Part shown: positions 16,970-26,621 of the stretch, piece by piece
How the letters are laid out: each line of letters opens with the position of its first letter
How positions within the stretch are numbered: the stretch's first letter is position 1
NCBI RefSeq assembly: GCF_024138145.1
Contig: NZ_CP099997.1
Span: forward strand, 2,294,001 to 2,358,000
DNA: 64,000 bases
From: Natronosalvus halobius
GTDB taxonomy: Archaea; Halobacteriota; Halobacteria; Halobacteriales; Natrialbaceae
Direction: 5' to 3'
Translations under genes and position numbers: made by a program
The notes under the pieces: generated by a model
What the model saw: the letters and a program-made list of their open reading frames with translations, nothing else
Told to the model about the DNA's origin: nothing
Databases searched by the model: none

Positions 16970-18457
16970 TCAGCGTGGCGAGTGATCGGTCGTCAGGTCG
17001 AGACACCGCACGTTCTCGGGCACCGACTCGAGGACGCTCGCCGGCCAGTGGCGGTGGCCCAGCGTGAACTCGCTGCCGGGGTTGGCATCGACCAAGCGGG
17101 CGATCCCCACGGCCGCCGCCTCGAGGGCCGCCCGGTCCCGGCGGTCGGGCACCTCGGCCGCGAGGGGGTACGTTCGCGAGAGTGCCCGCGGGAAGGGGCC
17201 GAAGGGAGGCAAAACGCGCCAGGAGGCGTCGTATCGGTCCTCGTTCGAGGCGTCGCCCTCGGTGAGGAAGACAGCGTCGGGTACGGAAAGGCGCTCGAGG
17301 CGGCGGTGGTGGCGGAGCACTTCGGGTCGGCGGGCGCTCTCGTGAGAGGTGTAGAAGAACGTCCCCTTCGAGATGGGGTCGGTCCGCTCGAGTTGCTCGG
17401 CGTGATCCAGGAGGGCGCGGTAGCCGTCGAGCATCGTCGGGTGCGACCGGGCGCGTTGTTCGACCAGTTCGAGGAGGCGGCCGGCACGGATCGCATCCTT
17501 GATCCGCCGGATCTCGGCGAAACTGACGTGGAGGTTGTGTTCGGCGAGGGCGGTCTCGCGGGCGTCGTCGTCCAGGGCGGCAAGGCTGTCGGGATCGTGG
17601 CTGGTGCAGATTGGACAGGGACAGGGGAGGTGCGTAAGGTCATCGAGGTGGCGCGTCCCCCGGACGGTGAGGTAGCGGTCGTCGCGGGCGTAGAGAGCGT
17701 AGGCGGCGGAGTCGAAGAGGTCGCAGCCGATGGCGGCCGCGAGGGCGAACATCATGGGGTGGCCCGCCCCGAAGAGGTGGACCGGCGCGTCGGCGCCCAG
17801 CCCCCGCTTGGCGGCGGCCACGACGTCGACCATGTCGTCGTAGCGGTAGTCGTTCATCAGCGGGACGACCGCACCCACCGGAAACACGTCGAGGTCGGTT
17901 CCGTCGGCGTGTCGACCCGCCCGTTCGCGCAGGTCGGGGTAGGTCGAGCCCTGGACGGGCGCGTTGACGAGCATCTCGCCGGTGTCGACGGCTTCGGCGG
18001 CCTCGAGGCGTTCCTGGGTGGTCTCGAGTTCCGTCTCGGCGCGTTCATGGGAGACGTCCGGCGGGGTCGGAATGTCCACGGGCGTCCCGATGTCCGAGCC
18101 GATCGCGCGCTGGAACTCGAGGATCTCCTCGGTCGTGACGGAGATGTCGCCGTATTCGGACAGCTGGAACGAGCCCGAGTCGGTCATGACCGCGCCGTCG
18201 AAATCCAGGAGGTCGTGGAGCCCGTCCTCGAGCGCCCGCTCGCGGACATCCTGGCTATTGTGGATGATGTAGGCGTTGGTGATCAGGATCTCCGCGCCGA
18301 AGTCCTCGTCCAGGCGGCCCGGCTCGACGGTGTCCAGGTGGGGGTTGATGACGGGGAGCAACGCCGGTGTCTCGACCGTAGTGTTGGCCCGCGGGACCGT
18401 CAACTCGCCGAGGCGACCGCCGGCGTCCGTTGCCCGGATTTCGAAGCACTCGCGCAT
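16970..18457 (-). CDS. tgtA: tRNA-guanine(15) transglycosylase, archaeosine pathway
   Basis: 495 residues from ATG 18457 (frame open to 18721). Exchanges guanine-15 in tRNA for preQ0, the first tRNA-bound step to archaeosine. Catalytic features: '[19 protein letters not shown]' (nucleophile Asp and substrate loop) near residue 90-105, '[20 protein letters not shown]'-like second Asp region '[13 protein letters not shown]', and the Cys3-His zinc site '[14 protein letters not shown]' near residues 277-285. The C-terminus ends with a domain typical of archaeal TgtA, without a PUA domain; the ArcS partner that carries PUA is not in the window. Confidence 0.95.
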   Translation of the reverse strand: MRECFEIRATDAGGRLGELTVPRANTTVETPALLPVINPHLDTVEPGRLDEDFGAEILITNAYIIHNSQDVRERALEDGLHDLLDFDGAVMTDSGSFQLSEYGDISVTTEEILEFQRAIGSDIGTPVDIPTPPDVSHERAETELETTQERLEAAEAVDTGEMLVNAPVQGSTYPDLRERAGRHADGTDLDVFPVGAVVPLMNDYRYDDMVDVVAAAKRGLGADAPVHLFGAGHPMMFALAAAIGCDLFDSAAYALYARDDRYLTVRGTRHLDDLTHLPCPCPICTSHDPDSLAALDDDARETALAEHNLHVSFAEIRRIKDAIRAGRLLELVEQRARSHPTMLDGYRALLDHAEQLERTDPISKGTFFYTSHESARRPEVLRHHRRLERLSVPDAVFLTEGDASNEDRYDASWRVLPPFGPFPRALSRTYPLAAEVPDRRDRAALEAAAVGIARLVDANPGSEFTLGHRHWPASVLESVPENVRCLDLTTDHSPR

Positions 18458-18670
18458 CGACCGAGTGTTGACGAGCGCGCCGGTAAACGTTCCGTTCTGA
18501 AGCGCTGAGTCCGGGTGGTCAGCGTATGCAAGCGATGTGCCAATACCTACGTGTCCCCACTGGGCCCCAGCGAAGCCGATCGAGGACGGTAGTATCAGTA
18601 AAACGCCATTATCAACCGTTTTGAGAGTACAGCGCTGGTTTCGTGCGAAGAAAGCCCGTAACAGTCTCTT

Positions 18671-18680
18671 TGTTTTACTC
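18671..18680 (+). promoter_or_regulatory. TATA-like box of the NETD-repeat protein gene
   Basis: TGTTTTACTC, 26-35 bases before ATG 18706, in the divergent region shared with tgtA. It supports ATG 18706 over the upstream in-frame ATG 18643. Confidence 0.5.
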
Positions 18681-18705
18681 TCACCGTCGCCGTCGGTCGA
18701 ATCGC

Positions 18706-20304
18706 ATGGTTTCACGAGCACAGAAACTAACCGTCATCCTCGTCACCGCCCTGGTCGCCGTCGCGATCGGCGGCGGCCCTGCTCTGGCAGCGGCGACAAC
18801 AGGGACGACGAGTGCGAGCGATGACGCGACAGCAGGAGACACGAGCGCATCGATCAAGAACGTCCAGGTTGGGACCCTGGAACTCGAGAACGTTACCCTC
18901 GAGAACGTGACGATTGAAGAGTTGAACGTCGAGAGCCTGAACGTCGAAGACGAAGAACTCGAGCAGGCACTCGAGGAGGACAACGAGACGGACGAGACGG
19001 ACGAATCGGGGGCGAACGACACCGATACGGGGACTGATACCGAGAACGACACCGATGTCGGTATGGACGACGAAGACAACGAGACCGACGTCGGCACCGA
19101 CGCGGACGACGGCGACGACCTCGGAACGGACTCCCAGGAGATTACCATCTCGGATATCGAGATCGAGTCGCTCGAACTCGAGAACGTCTCGATGAGTGAT
19201 CTTAGCTTCGAGGAAGAAGAGATGGACGACGGTGTCGATACCGACGACGACAGTGTTGACACCGACGATGATAGCGAGATGGACGACGACAACGAAACCG
19301 ATGTCGGAACCGACGATGGCGAAGACAACGAGACTGACGTCGGTATGGACGACGAAGATAACGAGACCGACATCGGCACCGAGGACGGAGACAACGAAAC
19401 CACTGGAGAGAACGTCATCGAGGAAGATACCGACGAACTCGTCGTCCAGAACGTCACCATCGAGGAGATGAACGTCGAACAGCTCACCATCGAGGAGCTC
19501 ACCGTCGAGGAAGACGAAGAGGGCGTCCTCGAGCAGATCGGCGGCTTCTTCGAGGGGCTGTTAGACGGTGACGACGACAACGAGACGGACACCGACGTTG
19601 GGACCGACGATGAGGACGACAACGAGACTGACGTCGGCATGGACGACGAAGACAACGAGACTGACGTCGGCACCGAGGACGGAGACAACGAGACTGACGT
19701 CGGCACCGAGGACGGAGACAACGAAACGGATACTGACGTCGGTACAGACGATGAAGACAACGAAACGGACGAGCAAAACACCCAGGAAATCGAGGAACTC
19801 ACCATCGAAATCTTTGAAATCGAGGAACTCACCTTCGAATCGATGACCATCCAGTCGCTCGAAAGTAGCGACGAAGACGGCGTCGACACCGAGGACGACA
19901 ACGAGACCGAGACGGACATCGGAACCGACGACGATGACGACAACGAAACCGACGTTGGGACCGACGATAGCGAGGACAACGAGACGGACGTCGGTACGGA
20001 CGACGAAGATAACGAGACCGACATCGGCACCGACGACGAGATGGACGACACCGGTGAAACGATCGAGTTCGTCTCCGCGAGCGAGGTAACCGTCGAGAAC
20101 TCCACCGCCGAAACGGTCACGCTCGGCGACACGAGCGAACTCGAGGAGGCACTCGGTGAGGACGGTGCCAACGAGACGGACACCGGTACTGACACCGACG
20201 ACACCGAGGCCGGAAACGACACTGACGACACAGACGACACCGAAACCGAGAACGACACCAACGACACCGAAACCGATCAGCGTCAACTACCGTTCCTCGG
20301 CTGA
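18706..20304 (+). CDS. Secreted, highly acidic repeat protein (NETDVGTDD repeats)
   Basis: 532 residues from ATG 18706. Signal peptide: '[20 protein letters not shown]' then cleavage near Ala-Leu-Ala-Ala (residue ~29). The mature protein alternates two repeat kinds: beta-solenoid-like strands of the form '[17 protein letters not shown]' (residues about 50-85, 150-170, 245-270, 360-385, 440-460) and disordered runs of '[13 protein letters not shown]' (about 20 copies). Nearly every acidic repeat contains N-E-T, an N-glycosylation sequon, and the strand parts add N-V-T. No sorting signal or C-terminal anchor is visible. It is probably exported and heavily glycosylated; role unknown. Repeats are close enough at DNA level for slippage. 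Confidence 0.82.
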   Translation: MVSRAQKLTVILVTALVAVAIGGGPALAAATTGTTSASDDATAGDTSASIKNVQVGTLELENVTLENVTIEELNVESLNVEDEELEQALEEDNETDETDESGANDTDTGTDTENDTDVGMDDEDNETDVGTDADDGDDLGTDSQEITISDIEIESLELENVSMSDLSFEEEEMDDGVDTDDDSVDTDDDSEMDDDNETDVGTDDGEDNETDVGMDDEDNETDIGTEDGDNETTGENVIEEDTDELVVQNVTIEEMNVEQLTIEELTVEEDEEGVLEQIGGFFEGLLDGDDDNETDTDVGTDDEDDNETDVGMDDEDNETDVGTEDGDNETDVGTEDGDNETDTDVGTDDEDNETDEQNTQEIEELTIEIFEIEELTFESMTIQSLESSDEDGVDTEDDNETETDIGTDDDDDNETDVGTDDSEDNETDVGTDDEDNETDIGTDDEMDDTGETIEFVSASEVTVENSTAETVTLGDTSELEEALGEDGANETDTGTDTDDTEAGNDTDDTDDTETENDTNDTETDQRQLPFLG

Positions 20305-20480
20305 GAAGCCACGACGTAGTGGACTCAGTCCACACGTGACGTTTCGATTTTTTCGCACGCCCCAATGCCGACGAGCAACAGCATTCGACGCGCAGCACTC
20401 ATCCAGACCGCCGATCGCCTCCGCACCCAGCCGAAACCAGACGGCCCGACCTTGATACCGCCCCAGCTCGTAGCGACCGT

Positions 20481-20768
20481 ATGGCCGATCACTCCCTCGA
20501 CGAAATCGAGGCAGCCCTCGAGCGCGCGACCGACCTCGAGACCAACGAGGCGGTTACCGTCCTCGAAGACGCGCGACGAAAGCTAGAGGACCTCGACGAT
20601 TCGGAACTCCAGGAGGCGGACCTGAACGTCGACCTCGAGGGTCACGCATCGCCTCGGGAAGCCCTGGAAACCCGAATCGAGCAGCGGATTCGCGAAATCG
20701 AGAATCGCGACGCCTACGACGGCGGGCTCGGATCGGCGATGAATCCAGGAGACGGCGACGCGCCCTGA
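20481..20768 (+). CDS. Small helical acidic protein, unknown
   Basis: 95 residues from ATG 20481. Predominantly two amphipathic helices ('DEIEAALERATDLETNEAVT', 'LETRIEQRIREIENRD') separated by an acidic loop, with a flexible tail. I do not recognise a family. Codon composition is normal for the genome. It lies between the secreted repeat protein and npdG; it may be independently transcribed. Confidence 0.65.
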   Translation: MADHSLDEIEAALERATDLETNEAVTVLEDARRKLEDLDDSELQEADLNVDLEGHASPREALETRIEQRIREIENRDAYDGGLGSAMNPGDGDAP

Positions 20769-20858
20769 ACTGGCGATGGACGGCCAGGCCGCATTCGACC
20801 CTTTTTCGCTCTCTAGTGAACGCGCGCCGAAACCGGCAGCGCCGGCCGAACACCTAGC

Positions 20859-20866
20859 GTTTAATC
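20859..20866 (+). promoter_or_regulatory. TATA-like box of npdG
   Basis: GTTTAATC, 25-32 bases before ATG 20891. Confidence 0.5.
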
Positions 20867-20890
20867 ACCTTGCCGGCCCCAGAATTGGGT

Positions 20891-21565
20891 ATGCGAATCG
20901 CACTCCTCGGTGGGACCGGCGACATCGGCGAAGGACTGGCGCTGCGCTTTGCTCGGGACACCGACCACGAGATTCTGATCGGTTCTCGCGACCCGGAGAA
21001 GGCTCGAGACGCCGCCGACACGTACGTCCAGGCGATCGAATCCCAGTCCCGCGGCGGGGAGCCCACGGTCAAGGGCTTCGCCAACGAGATGGCGGCCGAC
21101 CGTGCGGACGTCGTCGTGCTCGCGGTGCCGCCGTACCACGTCGGCGACACGGTCGAGGCAGTCGCCGAAAAACTCGACGCGGATTCGATCCTGGTCAGCC
21201 CCGCGGTTGGGATGAAAGGCGACGAAGACGGCCTGCACTACCACCCGCCTGGAACCGGGAGCGTCACGGCGCTCGTCGCCCAGCGGGCCCCCGACGACGT
21301 GCCGGTCGTCGGCGCGTTCCACAACCTCGCCGCCGCGAAGTTGTCGAACCTCGAGGCCGACCTGGACGTCGATACCCTCGTCGTCGGCGACGACGACTCG
21401 GCGAAAGAGACGGTGCGGCGGCTGGCGACGGAAATCGACGGTCTCCGGGCGCTCGACGCCGGCCCCATTGCCAACGCACCCGAGGTCGAGAGCGTGACGC
21501 CGCTGGTGATCAACGTCGCCCGGTACAACGACGACATGCGCGACGTCGGCGTTCAATTTCACTGA
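20891..21565 (+). CDS. npdG: F420H2:NADP+ oxidoreductase
   Basis: 224 residues from ATG 20891, where the Rossmann strand starts (MRIALLGGTGDIGEG; frame open from 20870). Transfers hydride between coenzyme F420 and NADP+. Diagnostic stretches: 'GSRDPEKARDAADTY' (NADP phosphate binding), 'DVVVLAVPPYHVGDTVEAV', 'GAFHNLAAAKL' and the C-terminal 'ALDAGPIANAPEVESVTPLV'. The length matches the family. Haloarchaea contain F420, so the assignment is coherent. Confidence 0.93.
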   Translation: MRIALLGGTGDIGEGLALRFARDTDHEILIGSRDPEKARDAADTYVQAIESQSRGGEPTVKGFANEMAADRADVVVLAVPPYHVGDTVEAVAEKLDADSILVSPAVGMKGDEDGLHYHPPGTGSVTALVAQRAPDDVPVVGAFHNLAAAKLSNLEADLDVDTLVVGDDDSAKETVRRLATEIDGLRALDAGPIANAPEVESVTPLVINVARYNDDMRDVGVQFH

Positions 21566-21744
21566 CCAGCCTGCAGAACGAGCACGCCGTCACCCCGCAA
21601 CGGGAGGAAGATACGACGGCGTCACGACACTGATTGTCGACGACACTCCCTCTCACGGGCGCGAACGCAGAGCATCGATGGATCGGCCTCGAGCCTCGAG
21701 AAGGAATGCGAAACGATCGTCGGGTCTGCGTTCGGTCGCGGCCC

Positions 21745-22014
21745 TTACGCACCGGCCGATTCGAGGGCGTCCTCGATGTCCTCGCGCTGGGTAACGCCGA
21801 CGAAGCGTTCGACCACGCCGTCGTCGTTCTCGATGATGAGCGTCGGCAACGAGCGAACCTGATACTCGTTCGCGACGTCCTGTTCTTCGTCGACGTTGAC
21901 CTTCTCTACTTCGAATCGGCCGTCCCAGTCGTCCTCGAGTTCCTCGAGGATCGGATCCTGGGTCTTACAGGGGCCACACCAGTCCGCGTAGAAGTCCTTG
22001 AGCGTAACAGTCAT
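21745..22014 (-). CDS. Thioredoxin-family protein
   Basis: 89 residues from ATG 22014; ATG 22023 would add three residues. Thioredoxin fold with active site C13-G-P-C16 ('FYADWCGPCKTQDP') and the cis-proline segment 'VRSLPTLIIEN'. Short form lacking the first strand of bacterial thioredoxin, as is common in haloarchaeal homologues. A TATA-like CTTATGC on the minus strand near 22041-22047 lies about 30 bases upstream. Role: dithiol-disulfide exchange in the cytosol. Confidence 0.92.
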   Translation of the reverse strand: MTVTLKDFYADWCGPCKTQDPILEELEDDWDGRFEVEKVNVDEEQDVANEYQVRSLPTLIIENDDGVVERFVGVTQREDIEDALESAGA

Positions 22015-22255
22015 GCCGTTCATCGAATCTTTCCGCCCGCCGCGCATAAGGGTTTCCCACCTGTGTATGCTTGCCGGAAGTCGCGGTGTTAGCTGAATTG
22101 AGAAGTGTAAGCGGCCCATACGAGCGGCCGCAGTGACGGAGCGGTCGATCGAGTTCGGGGTCCTGCGGAAATCATCGAAGACCACCAGAATCTGCGGCGA
22201 GCGACGGCGGCGTTCGGTCGTAATCACCATAGGGACGGTGAGACGTACGACTCGT

Positions 22256-22966
22256 ATGGAGAAAGACGCGATCCGCGAACGAATCTGGGACGACCTCGAG
22301 TCCTCGGGGGTGGCCCGCTTTCCCTACCCGCCGCACGGCCGCATTCCGAATTTCGAGGGAGCAAGTGAGGCCGCGACGGTGCTGGCCGACCAACCGGAGT
22401 GGCGGGCCGCAGAGACGATCAAGGCCAATCCGGATGCACCACAGCTACCCGTCCGGCGGCGAGCGCTTCGCGACGGAAAGACGGTCTACATGGCGGCACC
22501 GCGCCTTCGAGACGAGCGGTGCTTCCTGGAACTCGATCCAGAGACGCTCCAGGACTACGACGCGGCGACGACGGTCTCCGGATCGTCGACACACGGCACC
22601 GCGGTTCGACCCGAAGCCGTCCCCGAAATCGATCTGATCGTCTCTGGAAGCGTCGCCGTCGCCGAAACGGGAACCCGGATCGGCAAAGGCGAGGGCTACA
22701 GTGACCTCGAGTACGCCATCCTTCGCGAACTCGACCTGGTCGACGATGAGACAGTCGTCGCGACGACCGTCCACGAACGACAACTGATCGCGAGTTTCGA
22801 GCCGGACGCCCACGACGTCCCGCTAGACCTGATCGTCACACCGGAGCGCATTGTCCGCCCGGAATCGGCCGACAGACCGGCGGGTATCGACTGGAATGCG
22901 CTCGCGGACGATCGACTCGACGAGATTCCGATATTGCGGGCGCTTCGGGAGGACATCGATGGCTAA
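22256..22966 (+). CDS. 5-formyltetrahydrofolate cyclo-ligase family protein
   Basis: 236 residues from ATG 22256 (frame open from 22133). Family signatures: N-terminal 'KDAIRERIWDDLESSGVARF' and the C-terminal nucleotide-binding region 'TRIGKGEGYSDLEYAILREL' (the G-K-G-x-G-Y-x-D motif) near residue 142-161, followed by 'VATTVHERQLI'. True cyclo-ligases convert 5-formyl-THF to 5,10-methenyl-THF with ATP; haloarchaeal members lack some basic N-terminal residues, so the reaction is not certain. The stop codon lies in a 26-bp tandem duplication. Confidence 0.82.
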   Translation: MEKDAIRERIWDDLESSGVARFPYPPHGRIPNFEGASEAATVLADQPEWRAAETIKANPDAPQLPVRRRALRDGKTVYMAAPRLRDERCFLELDPETLQDYDAATTVSGSSTHGTAVRPEAVPEIDLIVSGSVAVAETGTRIGKGEGYSDLEYAILRELDLVDDETVVATTVHERQLIASFEPDAHDVPLDLIVTPERIVRPESADRPAGIDWNALADDRLDEIPILRALREDIDG

Positions 22967-23006
22967 AGAACGGGCTCGATATCGATGGCTAAAGAACGGG
23001 CTCGAG
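22955..23006. repeat. 26-bp tandem duplication over the end of the cyclo-ligase gene
   Basis: 22955-22980 and 22981-23006 are 25 of 26 bases identical. The first copy holds the gene's TAA (22964-22966); the second repeats it at 22990-22992, in another frame. A recent duplication. Confidence 0.95.
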
Positions 23007-23420
23007 GGTGGAAAATTGCAGGGACGAAAGAGGCCGGTGCAGAGCCTCCGTCGTCGACAGCCACGAACCGGCCGGAGGAGGTGCAGGCCTCCGTCCGCGA
23101 ACGCGGCGCGGCAATGGTGGGGAAGGGTGCTGTGGTGGGTTGCTGGAAGTCACGGGATCGACTAAGGCTTGGGGTGCCTCTTGTGGTGGGATTCGCCCGT
23201 CGACCTCCATCATCGACAACGAGTGGTAGTTACTTCAACGGCGGTGTCAGTCCACTCAATTCGGTCGGATTCTACCACACTTTACCCGGATTTAATCGGC
23301 CGAATTCAAAGGTTAGAAAGTTCATTGACGGAGTATTCGAAACCCACACGATCGATTGCGACGAATTTATTCCAGTTGCAGGCAAAATGTGCCAATCCCG
23401 CGAGGACTAGCGACGAGTGG
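23007..23420. other. Intergenic region with an AT-rich island
   Basis: 414 bases. 23020-23100 has imperfect repeats of a GAGG-GGTGCAG-GCCTCCGTC type. From about 23225 to 23400 the AT content rises clearly above the neighbours. An open frame (22985-23410) exists but has no recognisable domain and mixed composition; I do not call it a gene. Confidence 0.5.
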
Positions 23421-23753
23421 TCACGACGACGGCTCCCGGACGAGTTCGCTCGCGAGCACGTCGGGATCGATCAGCGCCGGGTCGACCGCGAGGTCGAGCT
23501 GGCCGCGTACGAACTCTGGAACCGTATTTCGGTCGTAGACGACCGTCCGAACGTCGTCGGTGAGATCACAGACGATCGGAATCGTCGTCGACTCGCCGAC
23601 GTCAGTCAGGACGTACAATTCAGCGTCGACGATGCCTGCTTCCTCGAGAACCGGCCGGGTCAGGGGCCCCTCGAGCCGTTTCACGTCGGCGCCAACGGCC
23701 TCGAGCGCGTCGGCGATACCGTCCTCGTCGGGCGCAGTGACAATCGCGTTCAT
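23421..23753 (-). CDS. Haloarchaeal conserved protein, TrkA-N/Rossmann-like (DUF7126-like)
   Basis: 110 residues from ATG 23753. Rossmann-like alternation: 'MNAIVTAPDEDGIADALEAV', 'ELYVLTDVGESTTIPIVCDL', 'TVVYDRNTVPEFVRGQLDL', similar in layout to the nucleotide-binding half of TrkA-type domains but short and without a GxGxxG loop. It matches my memory of the haloarchaeal DUF7126 family. Function unknown. It lies 78 bases before the 3' end of no other gene in its direction; the membrane protein upstream (23832) is on the same strand. Confidence 0.75.
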   Translation of the reverse strand: MNAIVTAPDEDGIADALEAVGADVKRLEGPLTRPVLEEAGIVDAELYVLTDVGESTTIPIVCDLTDDVRTVVYDRNTVPEFVRGQLDLAVDPALIDPDVLASELVREPSS

Positions 23754-23831
23754 CGTGGCTGAGGCGACGAGCCCCGGGGGTTTGTGTGTGTCGAAGCGGT
23801 ACGAAATCGAGCGAAGAAGCCGCTGGCCCAA

Positions 23832-24329
23832 TCAGGGCTGGATCAGGGCGTAGACCGTGCCGAGGACGAGGCCGTAAACGGCGTGACCGACGAGGCTGAG
23901 TTCGTTGACGTTCGGAAGCGGGGGAGCGCCCGGAAAGCCGACCGCCTCGAGCCAAATCGGCATGACGAGGACCGCCAGGACGGCCCACACGACGACGCCG
24001 TACAGCAGTCCGATCAGCGCGGTCTTGACGCCCGAGTTCGTCCAGGTAGCGATCGGTCCGCGGTGGACCACCCCGGCGAAGACGACGCCAATAACGGCGC
24101 CGTGTGAGAGGTGGATCACCCAGCCAGCGAGTTCCGCAGAGTTCGCGGGCGTGGCCTCGATGCCGTACATATTCGGAATCGCGACCTCGAGGACGAGGTC
24201 CGGGATCATGGTCATCATGAGCGCGCCGAAGACGATGGATCCGAGTAGCCCGCCGACGACCCCGGCTTGCCAGGGCTGGATCGATGTTCGATTCGTGACG
24301 GCCGTCTGTGAAGTGGTACCTGATGCCAT
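23832..24329 (-). CDS. Four-helix membrane protein (DUF6789-like)
   Basis: 165 residues from ATG 24329. Four hydrophobic segments beginning about residues 20-42, 65-85, 103-125 and 145-163. Conserved-looking elements are 'QAGVVGGLLGSIVFGALMM', 'GWVIHLSHGAVIGVVFAG' and 'SLVGHAVYGLVLGTVYAL', each with small residues and a His in the helix. I recall this pattern as DUF6789, sometimes wrongly called histidine kinase. No function known. Confidence 0.75.
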   Translation of the reverse strand: MASGTTSQTAVTNRTSIQPWQAGVVGGLLGSIVFGALMMTMIPDLVLEVAIPNMYGIEATPANSAELAGWVIHLSHGAVIGVVFAGVVHRGPIATWTNSGVKTALIGLLYGVVVWAVLAVLVMPIWLEAVGFPGAPPLPNVNELSLVGHAVYGLVLGTVYALIQP

Positions 24330-24471
24330 ACGAGAGATCGTACAGTCCTCAAGGAACTACGTCTATCCCGGTGTGGACTCGTCCATACACGACCGCGCGT
24401 GCGTGGCGAAGGGAACGGACGGGGGTGACGGAGAGAAACCGTTTTTCCCGTGGTCCTCGAACGGACAACGA

Positions 24472-24708
24472 ATGACGACGCCGTTGCGGATCGCGGCCGG
24501 CGAGCACCCGCCTGAAACGATTCTCGAGGCGCTTCGAAACGGACGCCGAGTCGTGATCGCGACCCGGGCACTCGGCGAGAGCCACGACATCACGCTTCGC
24601 GTCGTCGACGGTACGTACTACTGCGATACGCCGACCCGCCTTCACCGGCATGAGACGCTCGACACCTGGACCGCGGGCGTTCACGACGTCATCGACGACT
24701 TTTCTTGA
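24472..24708 (+). CDS. Small haloarchaeal protein, unknown
   Basis: 78 residues from ATG 24472; a T-rich CCGTTTTTCCC element (24439-24448) sits about 25-33 bases upstream. Compact alpha/beta composition: helix 'PPETILEALRNGRRVVIATR', strands 'DITLRVVDGTYYCDTPTRLH', and a C-terminal helix. One Cys. No family recognised with certainty. The stop is followed by 18-bp tandem repeats that repeat the TGA in frame. Confidence 0.65.
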   Translation: MTTPLRIAAGEHPPETILEALRNGRRVVIATRALGESHDITLRVVDGTYYCDTPTRLHRHETLDTWTAGVHDVIDDFS

Positions 24709-24759
24709 GCGCCGACGTCGTGATGGCCACCGGCGTCCTGATGGCCACCGGCGTCGTGA
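24706..24759 (+). repeat. 18-bp tandem repeat after a stop codon, in-frame TGA in each unit
   Basis: 24717-24734 and 24735-24752 are 17 of 18 bases identical. TGA occurs at 24706 (the gene stop), 24721, 24739 and 24757, all in the same frame. Confidence 0.9.
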
Positions 24760-24838
24760 CCAGTGACCCGATAGTCCTCGACGGCAGCATCCGCAGCAAC
24801 CCGCCCACTTTTCCCCGTTGGCTCCCTCCCGCCGGATA

Positions 24839-26122
24839 ATGACCGATAGCCACGATCCTTCCCACACCCTCTCTCTCACGGCCGACTGGGAGTCACCGCC
24901 CGAAACCGCGGTCGACGGTACCTGGCTCGAGTGCGTCGCCTGCGGCGAGACGTTCGCTCCGTTCGAGGCCATCCGCTACACCTGTGACGCCTGCGACGGA
25001 CTGCTCGAGGTTCGCTCCGACGAACTCCCTACGTTCGAGGACTTCTCGGGAACCGGGGTCTGGCGGTACGCTGAATCGCTCCCGCTCGACTCGAGCGTCA
25101 CGATCCAGGAGGGCGACACGCCGCTCTACCAGGTCCCCCGGCTCGAGGCCGACATCGGCGTCGAGACCCTTCGGATCAAACACGAGGGGATGAACCCGAC
25201 CGGAAGTTTCAAAGATCGGGGAATGACCGTCGGCGTCGCCGTCGCTCGCGAACTCGGCGCCGACCGCCTCGCGTGCGCCTCCACGGGCAACACCAGCGCC
25301 GCGCTCGCGGCGTACGGTTCTCGCGGCGGCATGGAAACGCTCGTCCTCCTCCCCGCGGGCAAGGTCGCCGCCGGCAAGATCGCCCAGGCCAGCCTTCACG
25401 GGGCGCGCATCCTCGAGGTCGACGGCAACTTCGATCGGTGTCTCGACATCGTCCAGGAACTGGCCAGCCGTGGCGAAACCTACCTCCTCAACTCCCTGAA
25501 CCCGTTCCGCCTCGAGGGACAGAAGACGATCGGCCTCGAGATTCTCGAGGGGTTCCGGGCCGACTACGGCACCTGGCCCGACCGGATCGTCCTCCCCGTC
25601 GGCAACGCGGGGAACACCGCGGCGCTGTACAAGGTCTTCCGCGAGCTGGTCCAGGCGGGCGAACTCGCGGTCGAGGACGTACCGAAGCTGACGGGCGTGC
25701 AGGCCGAGGGGGCCGCACCGATGGTCGAAGCGATCGAGAACGACGCGGACGCGGTGCGCCGCTGGGACGAAGTCGAGACGCGCGCGACGGCGATCCGGAT
25801 CGGCAATCCCGTGAACGCGCCGAAAGCACTGCCCGGGATCAGGGAGACCGGCGGGACCGCTGTCGCTGTCAGTGACGAGGCGATCACTGCGGCCCAGCGC
25901 GACCTGGCCGAGGAAGGGATCGGTGTCGAACCCGCATCCGCCGCGTCAGTCGCTGGCCTTCGAAAACTTCGAGCACAGGGCGTTGTCGCCGCAGACGAAC
26001 GCGTCGCCTGCCTCACCACCGGACACTTGCTCAAGGACCCCGACGCGGCCGCCGCGGCTGGCCGCGATCCGGAACCGGTGCCCGCCGATACGGCGGGCGT
26101 TCTCGAGGTTCTCGAGTCCTGA
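24839..26122 (+). CDS. thrC: Threonine synthase
   Basis: 427 residues from ATG 24839. PLP enzyme converting O-phosphohomoserine to threonine. Schiff-base lysine K125 in 'NPTGSFKDRGMTVGVAVA'; phosphate-binding glycine loop 'VLPVGNAGNTAALYK' near residue 250. The N-terminus carries a zinc-ribbon-like pair C32/C35 and C49/C52 ('CVACGETF', 'CDACDG'), usual in archaeal ThrC. Last step of threonine biosynthesis. It stands alone and converges with the carotenoid-family gene. Confidence 0.95.
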   Translation: MTDSHDPSHTLSLTADWESPPETAVDGTWLECVACGETFAPFEAIRYTCDACDGLLEVRSDELPTFEDFSGTGVWRYAESLPLDSSVTIQEGDTPLYQVPRLEADIGVETLRIKHEGMNPTGSFKDRGMTVGVAVARELGADRLACASTGNTSAALAAYGSRGGMETLVLLPAGKVAAGKIAQASLHGARILEVDGNFDRCLDIVQELASRGETYLLNSLNPFRLEGQKTIGLEILEGFRADYGTWPDRIVLPVGNAGNTAALYKVFRELVQAGELAVEDVPKLTGVQAEGAAPMVEAIENDADAVRRWDEVETRATAIRIGNPVNAPKALPGIRETGGTAVAVSDEAITAAQRDLAEEGIGVEPASAASVAGLRKLRAQGVVAADERVACLTTGHLLKDPDAAAAAGRDPEPVPADTAGVLEVLES

Positions 26123-26150
26123 CTCACTACTCGGCGACAGGGAGGCCGAA

Positions 26151-26621
26151 CTAGAGCAACGAGACGCCGATCGCCGCCGTCAGTCCGCTGATGACGAACC
26201 ACCCCAGAAAATTCCACCACGGAACTCGGCGGCGACGGGGTCCGGGGAGACTGTCGGTGTAGGTCCAGTACCCTTCCTCGACGCCCTGATGGTCGACTAA
26301 CAGATCGTACCCGGTCGCGAGCGCGGCCGCGAGGACGACAGCACTCCAGCCGTCGACCGCGAGAAACGCGAGCCGAAGCGCGACGTAAATCACGCCGGTC
26401 CAGCCGAACAGTACGTAGAGCGGCACGCCCGCGACCTTCGGGCCGACGTGGTGCTCGAGCCAGCCGAGGCCGATGACGAGCGCTTCCGCGACGAACGCAA
26501 TCAGCGCGCCACCGACAAAGAACGCGATCGTCACGTGCGTTGGCCACGTAAACGCCGCGTGCATGAGGGCAATGACGCCGACGAGTACCGTCGTGAAAGC
26601 GAACTGACGACTACCTGGCAT
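26151..26621 (-). CDS. Carotenoid-biosynthesis-family (CruF/DUF422-like) membrane protein, short
   Basis: 156 residues from ATG 26621. Five hydrophobic segments. The C-terminal part 'ALATGYDLLVDHQGVEEGYW' followed by 'VPWWNFLGWFVISG' is the hallmark of the CruF/DUF422 family (bisanhydrobacterioruberin hydratase and relatives), which are usually around 250-290 residues; here only about five helices exist. It may be a shortened paralogue or a separate family member of unknown reaction rather than a functional hydratase. No carotenoid genes lie nearby. Confidence 0.7.
   Translation of the reverse strand: MPGSRQFAFTTVLVGVIALMHAAFTWPTHVTIAFFVGGALIAFVAEALVIGLGWLEHHVGPKVAGVPLYVLFGWTGVIYVALRLAFLAVDGWSAVVLAAALATGYDLLVDHQGVEEGYWTYTDSLPGPRRRRVPWWNFLGWFVISGLTAAIGVSLL

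Noticed and set aside
16913-18508. 531-aa plus-strand frame opposite tgtA
   Set aside because: TgtA catalytic and zinc motifs are clear on the minus strand; the plus frame has none.
22985-23410. 141-codon frame after the cyclo-ligase gene
   Set aside because: Starts inside a tandem duplication, has no domain and crosses an AT-rich segment with uneven codon use.
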